DNA of 64,000 nt. It comes from Massilia solisilvae (GTDB lineage Bacteria; Pseudomonadota; Gammaproteobacteria; Burkholderiales; Burkholderiaceae_D). The position numbers and the translations under genes are program-made. The stretch covers positions 744,001-808,000 of the forward strand of contig NZ_JANUGV010000001.1 in NCBI RefSeq assembly GCF_024753215.1, read 5' to 3'. How positions within the stretch are numbered: the first letter of the stretch is position 1; each line of letters begins with the position of its first letter. Positions 16,629 to 25,430 of the stretch are shown one piece after another. A model generated the notes under the pieces. The model saw only the letters and a list, made by a program, of their open reading frames with translations, was not told where the DNA came from and searched no databases.

Positions 16629-17639
16629 ATGCACACCATCCAACTGAGCATTTACGTGCTCATGCTACTGGTCGGCCTTGCGCTCATTTTCGACTTCATG
16701 AACGGCTTCCACGACGCCGCCAACGCGATTGCGACGGTGGTGTCCACGGGCGTGCTCAAGCCGCAGACGGCGGTGGCGATGTCGGCGCTGTTCAACTTTG
16801 TCGCGATCTTCACCGTCGGCCTGCACGTGGCGGCCACCGTTGGCAAGGGCACGGTGGATCCCAACATCGTGGACCACTACGTCGTGTTCGGCGCGCTGGT
16901 CGGGGCAATCATCTGGAACGTCATCACCTGGTACTACGGCATTCCGTCGTCCTCGTCGCACGCGCTGATCGGCGGCCTGGTGGGAGCGGCCGTGGCCAAG
17001 AGCGGCACTGGCGCGCTCAAGGGCGACGGCCTGCTCAAGACCGTCGAGTTCATCGTCATCTCGCCGCTGATGGGCTTCGTGCTCGGCTCGATCGTGATGC
17101 TGATCGTGTCGTGGGTGTTCGTCAAAACCCCGCCGCGCAAGGTCGATACCTGGTTCCGCCGCCTGCAGCTGTTCTCGGCCGCGGCCTACAGCCTGGGCCA
17201 CGGCGGCAACGACGCGCAGAAGACCATCGGCATCATCTGGATGCTGCTGATCGCGGCAGGCATCACCGCGCAGAGCGCGTCGGCGCCGCCGATCTGGGTT
17301 GTCGTCTCGTGCTACACCGCGATGAGCCTGGGCACGCTGTTCGGCGGCTGGCGCATCGTCAAGACCATGGGCCAGAAGATCACCAAGCTCAAACCCGTCG
17401 GCGGCTTCTGCGCCGAGGCGGGTGGCGCGGCCACGCTGTTCATCGCGACCGCGATGGGCGCACCGGTATCCACCACCCACACCATCACCGGCGCGATCGT
17501 CGGCGTCGGCTCGGCGCAGCGCGCTTCGGCCGTGCGCTGGGGCGTGGCGGGCACCATCGTGTGGGCGTGGGTCTTCACCATTCCGGCGTCGGCGTTCATG
17601 GCGGCGATCGCGTGGTGGATTGGAAAGCACGTGCTGTAA
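16629..17639 (+). CDS. low-affinity inorganic phosphate transporter, Pit family
   Basis: A 336-residue inner membrane carrier that imports metal-phosphate with the proton gradient. It has about ten predicted membrane helices and the two inverted family signatures: DFMNGFHDAANAIATVV near residue 20 and SLGHGGNDAQKTIGI near residue 190, plus GIPSSSSHALIGGLVGA and GAPVSTTHTITGAIVG, the paired S-S-T-H motifs. AAGGA precedes the ATG. It is cotranscribed with the DUF47 gene and followed by an intrinsic terminator. Confidence 0.95.
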   Translation: MHTIQLSIYVLMLLVGLALIFDFMNGFHDAANAIATVVSTGVLKPQTAVAMSALFNFVAIFTVGLHVAATVGKGTVDPNIVDHYVVFGALVGAIIWNVITWYYGIPSSSSHALIGGLVGAAVAKSGTGALKGDGLLKTVEFIVISPLMGFVLGSIVMLIVSWVFVKTPPRKVDTWFRRLQLFSAAAYSLGHGGNDAQKTIGIIWMLLIAAGITAQSASAPPIWVVVSCYTAMSLGTLFGGWRIVKTMGQKITKLKPVGGFCAEAGGAATLFIATAMGAPVSTTHTITGAIVGVGSAQRASAVRWGVAGTIVWAWVFTIPASAFMAAIAWWIGKHVL

Positions 17640-17660
17640 GCGCAGCGCGGACGCATACGA

Positions 17661-17685
17661 AAAGGCCGGGCATGCCCGGCTTTTT
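17661..17685 (+). terminator. intrinsic terminator after pit
   Basis: The 16-bp palindrome GCCGGGCATGCCCGGC (17665-17680) is preceded by AAAG and followed by TTTTTC, a classical Rho-independent terminator 25 bases after the stop codon. Confidence 0.88.
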
Positions 17686-17702
17686 CATTGTTGGCGCTAA
17701 AA

Positions 17703-17807
17703 CGTCGTCCCGGCGCAGGCCGGGACCCATAGACCGCTTTCGTCGTCGAACGGCGTCGCCGCAGGCCCGTTAGCTCAGCATGGGTCCCGGCCTGCGCCGG
17801 GACGACG
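17703..17807. repeat. dispersed palindrome family A, copy 2
   Basis: A 105-bp element with perfect 27-bp terminal inverted repeats: CGTCGTCCCGGCGCAGG plus CCGGGACCCA (17703-17729) against 17781-17807. The middle contains CATAGACCGC and GCCGCAGGCCCGTTAGCTCA, similar to the copy at 14243. It lies between the converging pit and gspE-like genes. Confidence 0.92.
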
Positions 17808-17843
17808 GTTTTACGGGTAGCTGCCGACGTCTGAGGTTCGGGC

Positions 17844-20204
17844 TTACTTGATGCACACCTGCCGCACCATCTTGATGTCGGTGAACCCGCCCAGCACCTT
17901 TTCGATGCCGTCCATCTTCAGCGTCAGCATGCCGTCTTCCAGCGCGGCGGCGAGCAGGGCGGCTACGCGGCTGTGCTCGACCAGCAGCTTCTTGACGCGG
18001 TCGGTGCCGATCATCAGTTCGTGCAGGCCGATGCGGCCCTTGTAGCCCTTGTTGCATTCCGGGCAGCCCACCGCGCGGTACAAGGTGAACTTGCCCTCGC
18101 CGTCGGCGTAGCGCTCCTTCCAGCCCGCCAGCACCTGCGCGCGCGCGGCCTGCGGGTCGGTCCTGAATGCCTCGGTGGCCTTGAGCTCTTCGCAAAACTC
18201 GGCCAGCAGCAGGCTCACCTCTTCTTCGTTCGGGTGGTAGGCCTGCTTGCAGCTGCCGCACAGGCGCTTGGCCAGGCGCTGCGCCAGAATGCCCAGCAGC
18301 GCATCGGCAAAGTTAAACGGGTCCATGCCCATGTCCAGCAGGCGCACGATCGACTCCGGCGCGCTGTTGGTGTGCAGGGTGGCGAACACCAGGTGGCCGG
18401 TCAGCGAGGCTTCGATGCCGGTGCTGACGGTTTCCTTGTCGCGCATCTCGCCGACCATGATGATGTCCGGGTCGGCACGCAAAAAGGCGCGCATCACGCT
18501 GGCGAAATCGAGCCCCGCCTTGCGGTTGACCTGCACCTGGCGCAGGCCCTTTTGTGTGATCTCGACCGGGTCTTCCGCGGTCCAGATCTTGGTCTCCGGG
18601 GTGTTCAGGTAGTTCAGGATCGAGTGCAGCGTGGTGGTCTTGCCCGAGCCGGTCGGGCCGCAGACGAAGAACAGGCCGTAGGGCTTTTCGATGGTCGCCT
18701 TCAGGCGCTCCAGGTTATAGGGCAGTACGCCGAGCTTCTCGAGCGGGATCGGCTCGCCGGCCGCCAGGATACGCATCACTACGTCCTCGACCCCGCCGGC
18801 CGACGGAATGGTCGCCACCCGCAGCTCGATGTCGAGCGGGCCGTACTTCTTGAACTTGATCTTGCCGTCCTGGGGCTTCCTCCGCTCCGAGATGTCGAGG
18901 TCGCACATGATCTTGATGCGCGCGACCAGCGCGTTGCGGTAGCTGGCCGGGATCTCGATGTAGGGCACCAGCGAGCCGTCCTTGCGAAAGCGGATGCCGG
19001 TCTTGCCCTTGCCGGGCAGCGGCTCGATGTGGATGTCCGACACGCCCTGGCGGTAGGCATCCATGATGACCTTGTTGAGCAGCTTGACCAGTTCGTTCTC
19101 GACCGCTTCCGACACCTCGGACGGGGCGTCGCCGCCGTCGCCGTCGTCGTCCTCCAGGCCCGACAGCAGCTCGCTGACCGAGCCGCCCTCACCGGCGCCG
19201 GTGCCGAAGAACTGGTCCACGGTCTGGCCGAATTCGGCGTGGGTGGTGACGCGGAACGCGATCTTCGACTTGGGGAAGATCTGGCTGACGATGCGGCTCG
19301 CGCCCACCCGCTCTGGGTCCAGCGCCATGACCACCAGCCCGTCCTTGCCATCCTCCAGCGGCAGCCACTGGTTCTCCTCGACGTACTGCGCCTTCAGGTT
19401 GCGCAGCAGGTCCACCGGCTTGACCCGGTCGGGACGGAATGGCTCGTAGGGCACCATGAAGAACTTGGACAGCGACTGGCCGATCGCCGAGAGCTTGACG
19501 TGGTAGTCGGCCACCAGCACGTCCTCGATGTCCAGGTCGCGGTCACGGGCGGCGCGGGTGGCCTGTTCCAGTTCGGCCGCCGACAGCACGGCTTCGAGCA
19601 CCAGCGCGTCGTACTTGCTGCGCACGCGCTGCGGCTTCATGCGCTGGTTGAGCGCCACCGACAGGGTGTCGCACAGCTGCTTCAGGCCTTCCAGCGCGAC
19701 CGCCGGGAACGGCCCGCCGCCCAGGTGGTTGATGAACTGGACCACGCCCAGCAGCTCGCCGGACGGCTGGGCCACCAGCGGGGCAACCAGCATTTCGCGC
19801 GTGCGGTAGCCGGTGCGCTGGTCCACGCCGCGCTGGAACTGCAGCTCGGGCGAGATGCGTTTCAGTTCCGCCTCGTCGTACACGTCCACGATGTTGATGG
19901 TCTGGCGCGACTGCGCGACCCAGCCGGCGATCGAGCTGCTTGAAATGGGCAGGCGCAGGTCGCGGAACGACGACAGGCCGGTCTTGACCTTGGAGACGAT
20001 GTGGTCGCGCTCGGGCGTGACGGCGTACAGGGTGAACCGGTCGCAGCTGAACAGGTCGCAGAAGTCGCGGCCCAGGTCGAGCATGATCTCGTCCAGGTTG
20101 CCGGTGGCGTGGATGCGCGTGGTGACTGCCTGCAGCTTCTTCAGGAAGGCCAGCCGCTGGTCGGTGTCCCCGCCCGGTGGCATGGTGGTGACGGGTGCGT
20201 TCAT
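17844..20204 (-). CDS. GAF domain-containing GspE/PilB-type secretion ATPase
   Basis: A 786-residue protein. Residues about 20-175 form a GAF domain (FCDLFSCDRFTLYAVTPERD, GELLGVVQFINHLGGG), about 190-345 a MshE/GspE N-terminal-like domain, and about 370-780 the hexameric ATPase: the Asp box region, Walker A GPTGSGKTTT near residue 515, DPDIIMVGEMRD, HLVFATLHTNSA, and the paired CxxC zinc motif (LCGSCK ... GCPECNKGYKGR). Such ATPases power type II secretion or type IV pilus assembly; no other secretion genes are adjacent, so the partner system is elsewhere. The GAF part suggests control by a small ligand or nucleotide. The ATG directly follows the TAA of the MBL-fold gene. Confidence 0.92.
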   Translation of the reverse strand: MNAPVTTMPPGGDTDQRLAFLKKLQAVTTRIHATGNLDEIMLDLGRDFCDLFSCDRFTLYAVTPERDHIVSKVKTGLSSFRDLRLPISSSSIAGWVAQSRQTINIVDVYDEAELKRISPELQFQRGVDQRTGYRTREMLVAPLVAQPSGELLGVVQFINHLGGGPFPAVALEGLKQLCDTLSVALNQRMKPQRVRSKYDALVLEAVLSAAELEQATRAARDRDLDIEDVLVADYHVKLSAIGQSLSKFFMVPYEPFRPDRVKPVDLLRNLKAQYVEENQWLPLEDGKDGLVVMALDPERVGASRIVSQIFPKSKIAFRVTTHAEFGQTVDQFFGTGAGEGGSVSELLSGLEDDDGDGGDAPSEVSEAVENELVKLLNKVIMDAYRQGVSDIHIEPLPGKGKTGIRFRKDGSLVPYIEIPASYRNALVARIKIMCDLDISERRKPQDGKIKFKKYGPLDIELRVATIPSAGGVEDVVMRILAAGEPIPLEKLGVLPYNLERLKATIEKPYGLFFVCGPTGSGKTTTLHSILNYLNTPETKIWTAEDPVEITQKGLRQVQVNRKAGLDFASVMRAFLRADPDIIMVGEMRDKETVSTGIEASLTGHLVFATLHTNSAPESIVRLLDMGMDPFNFADALLGILAQRLAKRLCGSCKQAYHPNEEEVSLLLAEFCEELKATEAFRTDPQAARAQVLAGWKERYADGEGKFTLYRAVGCPECNKGYKGRIGLHELMIGTDRVKKLLVEHSRVAALLAAALEDGMLTLKMDGIEKVLGGFTDIKMVRQVCIK

Positions 20205-21092
20205 TTACAGCTCTACCTCCAGTCCTTCGTAGGCCAGCACGACCTTCAGGCCCGCGGGCAGCTTGTGGCGCGCGAGGGCGGTGGCGAAGGCCGCTTCCAG
20301 TTCATCGTCGCTGCGGGTGGGCTCGTGATGGGTGCAGTACAGCGCCTTGGCGCCGACCCGCGCGGCCATCTGCAGCGCCGCGTCGAAGGTGCCGTGGCCC
20401 CAGCCTTCGTGCGCCGGATACTCTTCGGCCGTGTACGAGCAGTCCACGATCAGCGCGTCCACGCCGGCCATGGCGGCGTCGATCGCCTGCTGGCGCGCTT
20501 GTGCGTGGCGCTCGAATTCGTCGTGGCGCGGGTCGCCGGGCGCGTGCGGGTTGATGAAGAATGGTTCATGGTCGCCGGTGAAGAACAGCGACTTGCCGTT
20601 GCAGCCGATGCGGTAGCCCAGGTTGGTGACCGGGTGGTTCATCAGCACGTTGTCCACCACCGCGTCGCCCACCGCGACCGCTTCGCCGCACGCGATGGTG
20701 CGGTAGTCGAGCGTGGCGTCGAGCTGGGTTTCGCTGACCGGGAAGTAGCTGTTCTGGAGCTGCACGCCCATCACGTGCTCGATGCCGTTGCCGGTCACGT
20801 CGTCGTGCGCGCCGTACAGGCGCACCCGGCTGCCCTTGACGAACAGCGGGGTAAAGAAGGGCAGGCCGTGGATGTGGTCCCAATGGCTGTGGGTGATGAA
20901 GATGTTGGCCTTGACCGGCAAGCGGCTCAGCAAGTGCTGGCCCAGCCCGAACAGGCCGGTGCCGCCGTCGAGGATGATCAGCGTGCCGTCGTCGGTGCAC
21001 ACTTCGATGCAGGTCGTGTTGCCGCCGTAGCGAGCGGTGCGCGGACCGGGGGACGGGATCGAACCGCGCACCCCCCAGAAGCGGAATTTCAT
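20205..21092 (-). CDS. MBL-fold metallohydrolase
   Basis: A 295-residue metallo-beta-lactamase-fold enzyme starting MKFRFWGVRGSIPSPGP, a well-known opening of a widespread MBL subgroup. The metal site is HSHWDH (His68, His70, Asp72, His73), with further ligand candidates in NHPVTNLGYRI, VDCSYTAEEYP and CTHHEPTRSDD. Family members include cyclic nucleotide phosphodiesterases and RNase Z relatives; which applies cannot be told from sequence. It is the promoter-proximal gene of a two-gene unit with the GAF-GspE ATPase and is divergent from a GAF-HD-GYP gene, so a signalling role is plausible. Confidence 0.88.
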   Translation of the reverse strand: MKFRFWGVRGSIPSPGPRTARYGGNTTCIEVCTDDGTLIILDGGTGLFGLGQHLLSRLPVKANIFITHSHWDHIHGLPFFTPLFVKGSRVRLYGAHDDVTGNGIEHVMGVQLQNSYFPVSETQLDATLDYRTIACGEAVAVGDAVVDNVLMNHPVTNLGYRIGCNGKSLFFTGDHEPFFINPHAPGDPRHDEFERHAQARQQAIDAAMAGVDALIVDCSYTAEEYPAHEGWGHGTFDAALQMAARVGAKALYCTHHEPTRSDDELEAAFATALARHKLPAGLKVVLAYEGLEVEL

Positions 21093-21303
21093 CAGTCTTC
21101 CCCCCGGGCTTGGATAAGTTTTTTTATATTCAGAGGCTTACGCGCGGTCTTGCCCGCCGCGTCCAGCACGGGCGATGATAGCGGGTTTGTGTCCATATAG
21201 CTCCAAAAATTGCATTTTTTTATCGAACAGTGTACACGCGGGCGCATCGCCGTTACACTTGAGAAATTACAACAAAGCAACGATTTTTGGCCAGCCCGAC
21301 ACC

Positions 21304-22923
21304 ATGCAAGAGCTGACTCCCGCCCAGGTCGCGCAGCGCCTGCACCTGCTTACCGAGCTGTCGGTCTCGCTGGGCAATGGCGCCGACACTGGCGAACTGC
21401 TTGACCGCATCCTGCAGGTGGCCAAGGGTATGACCGACGCCGACGGCGGCACCCTGTACCGCCCGAGCGAGGACGGCAAGAGCCTGTGCTTCCACATCTC
21501 GATCAACGACACACTGGAGATCTACCAGGGCGGGGCAAGCGGCAACCCGATCGACATCGCCCCGGTGCCGTTGGCCGACGCGGGCGGCGCGCCGAACCTG
21601 GCCTCGGTGGCTGCCTACGCCGCCAACACGCGCCAGTCGGTGAACATCGAGGACGTGTACGAGACCGACCTGTTCAACTTCTCGGGCATGCGCGCGTTCG
21701 ACAAGACCTTTGGCTACCACTCCAAGTCGTTCCTGACGGTGCCGATGGCGAACCACGAGGGCGAGCTGGTCGGAGTGCTTCAGCTGATTAACGCCAAGGA
21801 CCCGCAGACCGGCGGGATACGCCCGTTTTCCGGTACCGACCAGCGCTTCATCGAGGCGCTGGCGGCGCAGGCCGCGGTGGCGCTGACCAACCAGCAGCTG
21901 ATCAACCAGCTCGAACAACTGTTCGAATCGCTGGTCAACCTGATCAACATCTGCATCGACGAAAAGAGCCCGTACACCGGACGCCACTGCCAGTTCGTGC
22001 CCGAGCTGACCATGATGCTGGCCGAGGCCGCGCACCAGACCGGCGAAGGGCCGCTCGCGCAGTTCCGCATGAGCGACGCCGACCGCAAGGAGCTGTGGCT
22101 GGCGGGCCTGCTGCACGATTGCGGCAAGCTGGTCACGCCGGTGCACGTGGTGGACAAGGCGACCAAGCTGGAGACCATCTTCGACCGCATCCACCTGGTC
22201 GATACGCGCTTCGAGGTGCTGCTGCGCGACGCCGAGATCCGCGCGCTGCGCGGCAAGTGCGAGCCGGGCGCGGACATCGTCGCGATCGACCTGGCGCTGG
22301 CGCAGGAGCAGGCCGCCATTCGCGAGGACCGCGACTTCCTGCGCCGCGCGAACGTGGGCGGGGAGGGCATGTCGCCAGCCGACCAGGAGCGCGTGCGCGA
22401 AATCGCGGCCCGCCGCTGGATGGGGCCGGATGGCATCGAGCGCGATCTGCTCGACGGCGACGAGGTGGCCAACCTGACCGTGCGCTTCGGCACCCTGACC
22501 GAGGAAGAGCGCAAGATCATCAACAACCACATCGTGGTCACGATCCGCATGCTCGAATCGCTGCCGTGGCCCAGGCACCTGAAGAACGTGCCCGAGTACG
22601 CCGGCGGCCACCACGAGCGCATGGACGGCAAGGGCTACCCGCGCGGGCTCAAGGCCGAGCAGATGTCGGTGCAGGCGCGCGTGATGGCCATTGCCGACAT
22701 TTTCGAAGCGCTGACCGCCAAGGACCGTCCCTACAAGAAGGGCAAGCTGCTGTCGGAATCGCTGCGCATCATGGGCAACTTCGCCCTGAACGGCCACATC
22801 GACCCGGACCTGTTCGATATCTTCATCCGGCGCAAGGTGTACCTGGAGTTCGCGCGCCAGAACATGGAGCCGCACCAGGTGGACGAGATCGACGAGACGC
22901 TGATCCCGGGGTACCGGCCGTGA
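21304..22923 (+). CDS. GAF domain HD-GYP-type phosphodiesterase
   Basis: The start is the ATG at 21304 (MQELTPAQVAQRLHLL); upstream codons in frame read through the AT-rich promoter gap. The 539-residue protein has a GAF domain at about 15-205 (DADGGTLYRPSEDGKSL, FLTVPMANHEGELVGVLQLI) and an HD-GYP domain at about 225-520 with HDCGK (His271, Asp272) and HHERMDGKGYP (436-446). HD-GYP enzymes hydrolyse cyclic di-GMP. The segment between HDCGK and HHE is longer than usual, with a charged insertion at about 300-400. It overlaps the downstream cyclase gene by four bases and is translationally coupled to it. Confidence 0.93.
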   Translation: MQELTPAQVAQRLHLLTELSVSLGNGADTGELLDRILQVAKGMTDADGGTLYRPSEDGKSLCFHISINDTLEIYQGGASGNPIDIAPVPLADAGGAPNLASVAAYAANTRQSVNIEDVYETDLFNFSGMRAFDKTFGYHSKSFLTVPMANHEGELVGVLQLINAKDPQTGGIRPFSGTDQRFIEALAAQAAVALTNQQLINQLEQLFESLVNLINICIDEKSPYTGRHCQFVPELTMMLAEAAHQTGEGPLAQFRMSDADRKELWLAGLLHDCGKLVTPVHVVDKATKLETIFDRIHLVDTRFEVLLRDAEIRALRGKCEPGADIVAIDLALAQEQAAIREDRDFLRRANVGGEGMSPADQERVREIAARRWMGPDGIERDLLDGDEVANLTVRFGTLTEEERKIINNHIVVTIRMLESLPWPRHLKNVPEYAGGHHERMDGKGYPRGLKAEQMSVQARVMAIADIFEALTAKDRPYKKGKLLSESLRIMGNFALNGHIDPDLFDIFIRRKVYLEFARQNMEPHQVDEIDETLIPGYRP

Positions 22924-25205
22924 TTGGCGGCGCGCTGAACCGGCTCAAGACCGCAATCAAGAAATACTGGGCCCGCTGGACCTTCGGCGTGCTGCTGGCG
23001 GTCGCGGCGTCGCTGTATCCGCTTGGCCTGTGGTCGAGCCACGCGATCGAGCGCCAGGACACGATGTGGTCGGACCTGCGCATGCGCCTGGAGGAGCCCA
23101 CGCCGGACCCGCGCGTGGTCATCGTCGACATCGACAGCAAGAGCCTGACCGAGGTGGGGCGCTTCCCGTGGAGCCGCAACGTGCTGGCCAAACTGGTGAC
23201 CCAGCTCACCCGGCATTACCACGTCGGCGCGGTCGGTTTCGACGTGTCGTTCCCGGAGCCGGACAACAGCTCGGGTTACTCGGTGCTCGAAAAGCTGGCC
23301 GAGCGCGACCTGAAGGACGTACCGATCCTGCGTGCCCGGCTGGGGGAACTCAAGAGCTCGCTGGACTATGACGGCCTGTTTGCCAAAGCGCTCGAGGGGC
23401 AGCCGGTGATCCTCGGCTACAACCTCTCCACCGGCCAGGCCAAGGGCGTGCTGCCCAAGCCGATCTTCACCGAGGAAGCGCTGAACGGGCGCGAGGTGTG
23501 GGCGTACCACACCGATGGCTACGAGGCCAATATCGAACGGCTTCAGAATGCGGCGATGGGCGCGGGCAGCTTCACGGTGGAACCGGACGCGGACGGCGTG
23601 GTGCGCAACTACTCGCTGGTCCAGAAGATCCGCGACGGTTATTACTCGTCGCTGGCGCTGGCCACCGTTGCCGCCTACCTCAAGGTCGAGGAGGGCGGCA
23701 TCACGCCCGTGCTGCCGGAAGCGGCGCACGCGCTCACCAAGGGCCAGCGCGAAAGCGGGGCGCTCGACGCTCTGCTCATGTTCACGCCGGATGGCGCGCG
23801 CGAGATCCCGGTTGGCGTGGGCCTGACCACCATCGTCCAGTTCAGCGGGCCCGGCGGACCCGCCGGCGGCCGCTTCCGTTATGTCCCGGCGGCCGATGTC
23901 CTGTCCGGCAAGGCGGACCCGCGCGTGCTCAGGAACGCCATCGTGCTGGTCGGGACCACCGCGCCCGGCCTGGTGGACTTGCGCGCCACCCCGGTCAACA
24001 AGGAATACCCGGGCGTGGAGATCCACGCCAACGTCATCAAGGCCATCCTCGACGGACGCTTCAAGTCCTATCCGGCTGACGGCGCGACCTACGAGTTCCT
24101 GCAGATACTGGCCGTCGGGCTGTTGCTGGCGCTGGTGCTCGCGGTGCTCACGCCGCTCTACCAGCTGCTGCTGGCGGGGGCGGTGTTGGCCGGATCGATC
24201 GGCTTTAACTACTACATGTACAGCCAGCATGACGTGGTCCTGAACGTGTTCGCGTGCCTGCTGCTGGTTGCGCTGCTGTTCGTGATGAACCTGGCGTGGG
24301 GCTACTTTGCCGAGTTCCGGAAGGGCCGGGCGCTGGTCTCGCGCTTTGGCGAATACGTGGCCCCGGAGCTGGTGGCCCAGATGGCCGAGAACCCGGAAGC
24401 CTACAACATGGAAGGCGAAAGCCGCGAGCTGACCGTCATGTTCGTGGACGTGCGCGGCTTTACCACCATCTCCGAAGGGCTTACACCCAAGCAGCTGCGC
24501 GAGTACATCAACCTGTACCTGACCGCGATGTCCGAGGATATCCGCTCGAGCCACCAGGGCACGCTCGACAAGTACATCGGCGACGCCGTGATGGCATTCT
24601 GGGGCGCGCCGGTCGCCTTCCCCGACCACGCCAGCCGGGCGGTGGCCACCTCGCTCCTGATGCAGGCATCGGCCAAACGCCTGAACGAGGACTTCATCAA
24701 GCGCGGCTGGCCCGAGCTGAAGATCGGCATTGGCCTGAACAGCGGCCTGATGCATGTGGGGGACATGGGTTCCGCGATCCGCCGCGCCTACACAGTGATG
24801 GGTGACGCGGTGAACCTGGGCTCGCGCCTGGAAGGGATCACCAAGGTGTACGGCGTGGGCATTTGCGTGGGCGAGGCAACCCGCCACGCGGCCCCCGAAT
24901 ACGTGTACCGGGAGCTGGACCTGGTGCGGGTCAAGGGCAAGAACGAGCCGGTCGCCATTTTCGAGCCGGTCGGCAGGGCGGACGAGGTGGGCCAGGCCGA
25001 GCTGGACGAAATCGCCGCCTGGGACGCGGCGCTGGCGCTGGTGCGCGCCCAGCGCTGGGACGAGGCCGAGTCCCGCATCCGCTCGCTGGCAGGCGCCCAT
25101 CCGCAGCGCGGGCTGTACCAGCTGTACCTGTCGCGCATCGCCCATTACCGGGCCAATCCGCCCGGCGCCGGCTGGGATGGCGTGACCACGTTCGAAACCA
25201 AATAG
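22920..25205 (+). CDS. CHASE2 domain-containing class III adenylate/guanylate cyclase
   Basis: The start is the GTG of a GTGA overlap with the HD-GYP gene (VIGGALNRLKTAIKKYW). The 761-residue protein has an N-terminal membrane helix, a periplasmic CHASE2 sensor at about 45-370 (VVIVDIDSKSLTEVGRFPW, GFDVSFPEPD, LVGTTAPGLVDLRATPV), three membrane helices at about 385-460, and a class III cyclase domain at about 500-690. Metal-binding Asp510 (MFVDVRGFTT) and Asp555 (KYIGDAVMAFW) are present, and the Lys in DKYIGD suits ATP. It would make cAMP or cGMP on an envelope signal. The HD-GYP partner suggests cross-talk between cyclic nucleotides. Confidence 0.93.
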   Translation: MIGGALNRLKTAIKKYWARWTFGVLLAVAASLYPLGLWSSHAIERQDTMWSDLRMRLEEPTPDPRVVIVDIDSKSLTEVGRFPWSRNVLAKLVTQLTRHYHVGAVGFDVSFPEPDNSSGYSVLEKLAERDLKDVPILRARLGELKSSLDYDGLFAKALEGQPVILGYNLSTGQAKGVLPKPIFTEEALNGREVWAYHTDGYEANIERLQNAAMGAGSFTVEPDADGVVRNYSLVQKIRDGYYSSLALATVAAYLKVEEGGITPVLPEAAHALTKGQRESGALDALLMFTPDGAREIPVGVGLTTIVQFSGPGGPAGGRFRYVPAADVLSGKADPRVLRNAIVLVGTTAPGLVDLRATPVNKEYPGVEIHANVIKAILDGRFKSYPADGATYEFLQILAVGLLLALVLAVLTPLYQLLLAGAVLAGSIGFNYYMYSQHDVVLNVFACLLLVALLFVMNLAWGYFAEFRKGRALVSRFGEYVAPELVAQMAENPEAYNMEGESRELTVMFVDVRGFTTISEGLTPKQLREYINLYLTAMSEDIRSSHQGTLDKYIGDAVMAFWGAPVAFPDHASRAVATSLLMQASAKRLNEDFIKRGWPELKIGIGLNSGLMHVGDMGSAIRRAYTVMGDAVNLGSRLEGITKVYGVGICVGEATRHAAPEYVYRELDLVRVKGKNEPVAIFEPVGRADEVGQAELDEIAAWDAALALVRAQRWDEAESRIRSLAGAHPQRGLYQLYLSRIAHYRANPPGAGWDGVTTFETK

Positions 25206-25430
25206 CATCAACTCGCCGGTGCCACCCGGTGTGTCACCCGAGCAACATTTGCCCGCGATGAATCCCCCTTCCAGTGGGGGAAGTGCCTTTTTTGCCCCAG
25301 AATTTTCTGACGGGAAACGTAAAGGTGTTTAGACTTGTCGCCGTATCCGTTTCAATTTTTCTATCCCCGCGCCCAGCCAGCGTGCGGCCTGAAGAGATAC
25401 CAACAATAAAGAGAACGTAGAGCCAAAACT

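Noticed and set aside
17973-19943. Long plus-strand frame opposite the GspE-type ATPase
   Set aside because: Composition is that of a reverse-complement shadow; the opposite strand has intact Walker and zinc motifs.
22731-25211. 826-codon minus-strand frame over the cyclase gene
   Set aside because: Shadow of the CHASE2 cyclase; no domain is recognisable and the sense strand has both metal-binding aspartates.
25258-25293. Possible terminator after the cyclase gene
   Set aside because: CCCCCTTCCAGTGGGGG gives a short stem, but the run of T follows only after an extra AAGTGCC, so it is not convincing as an intrinsic terminator.
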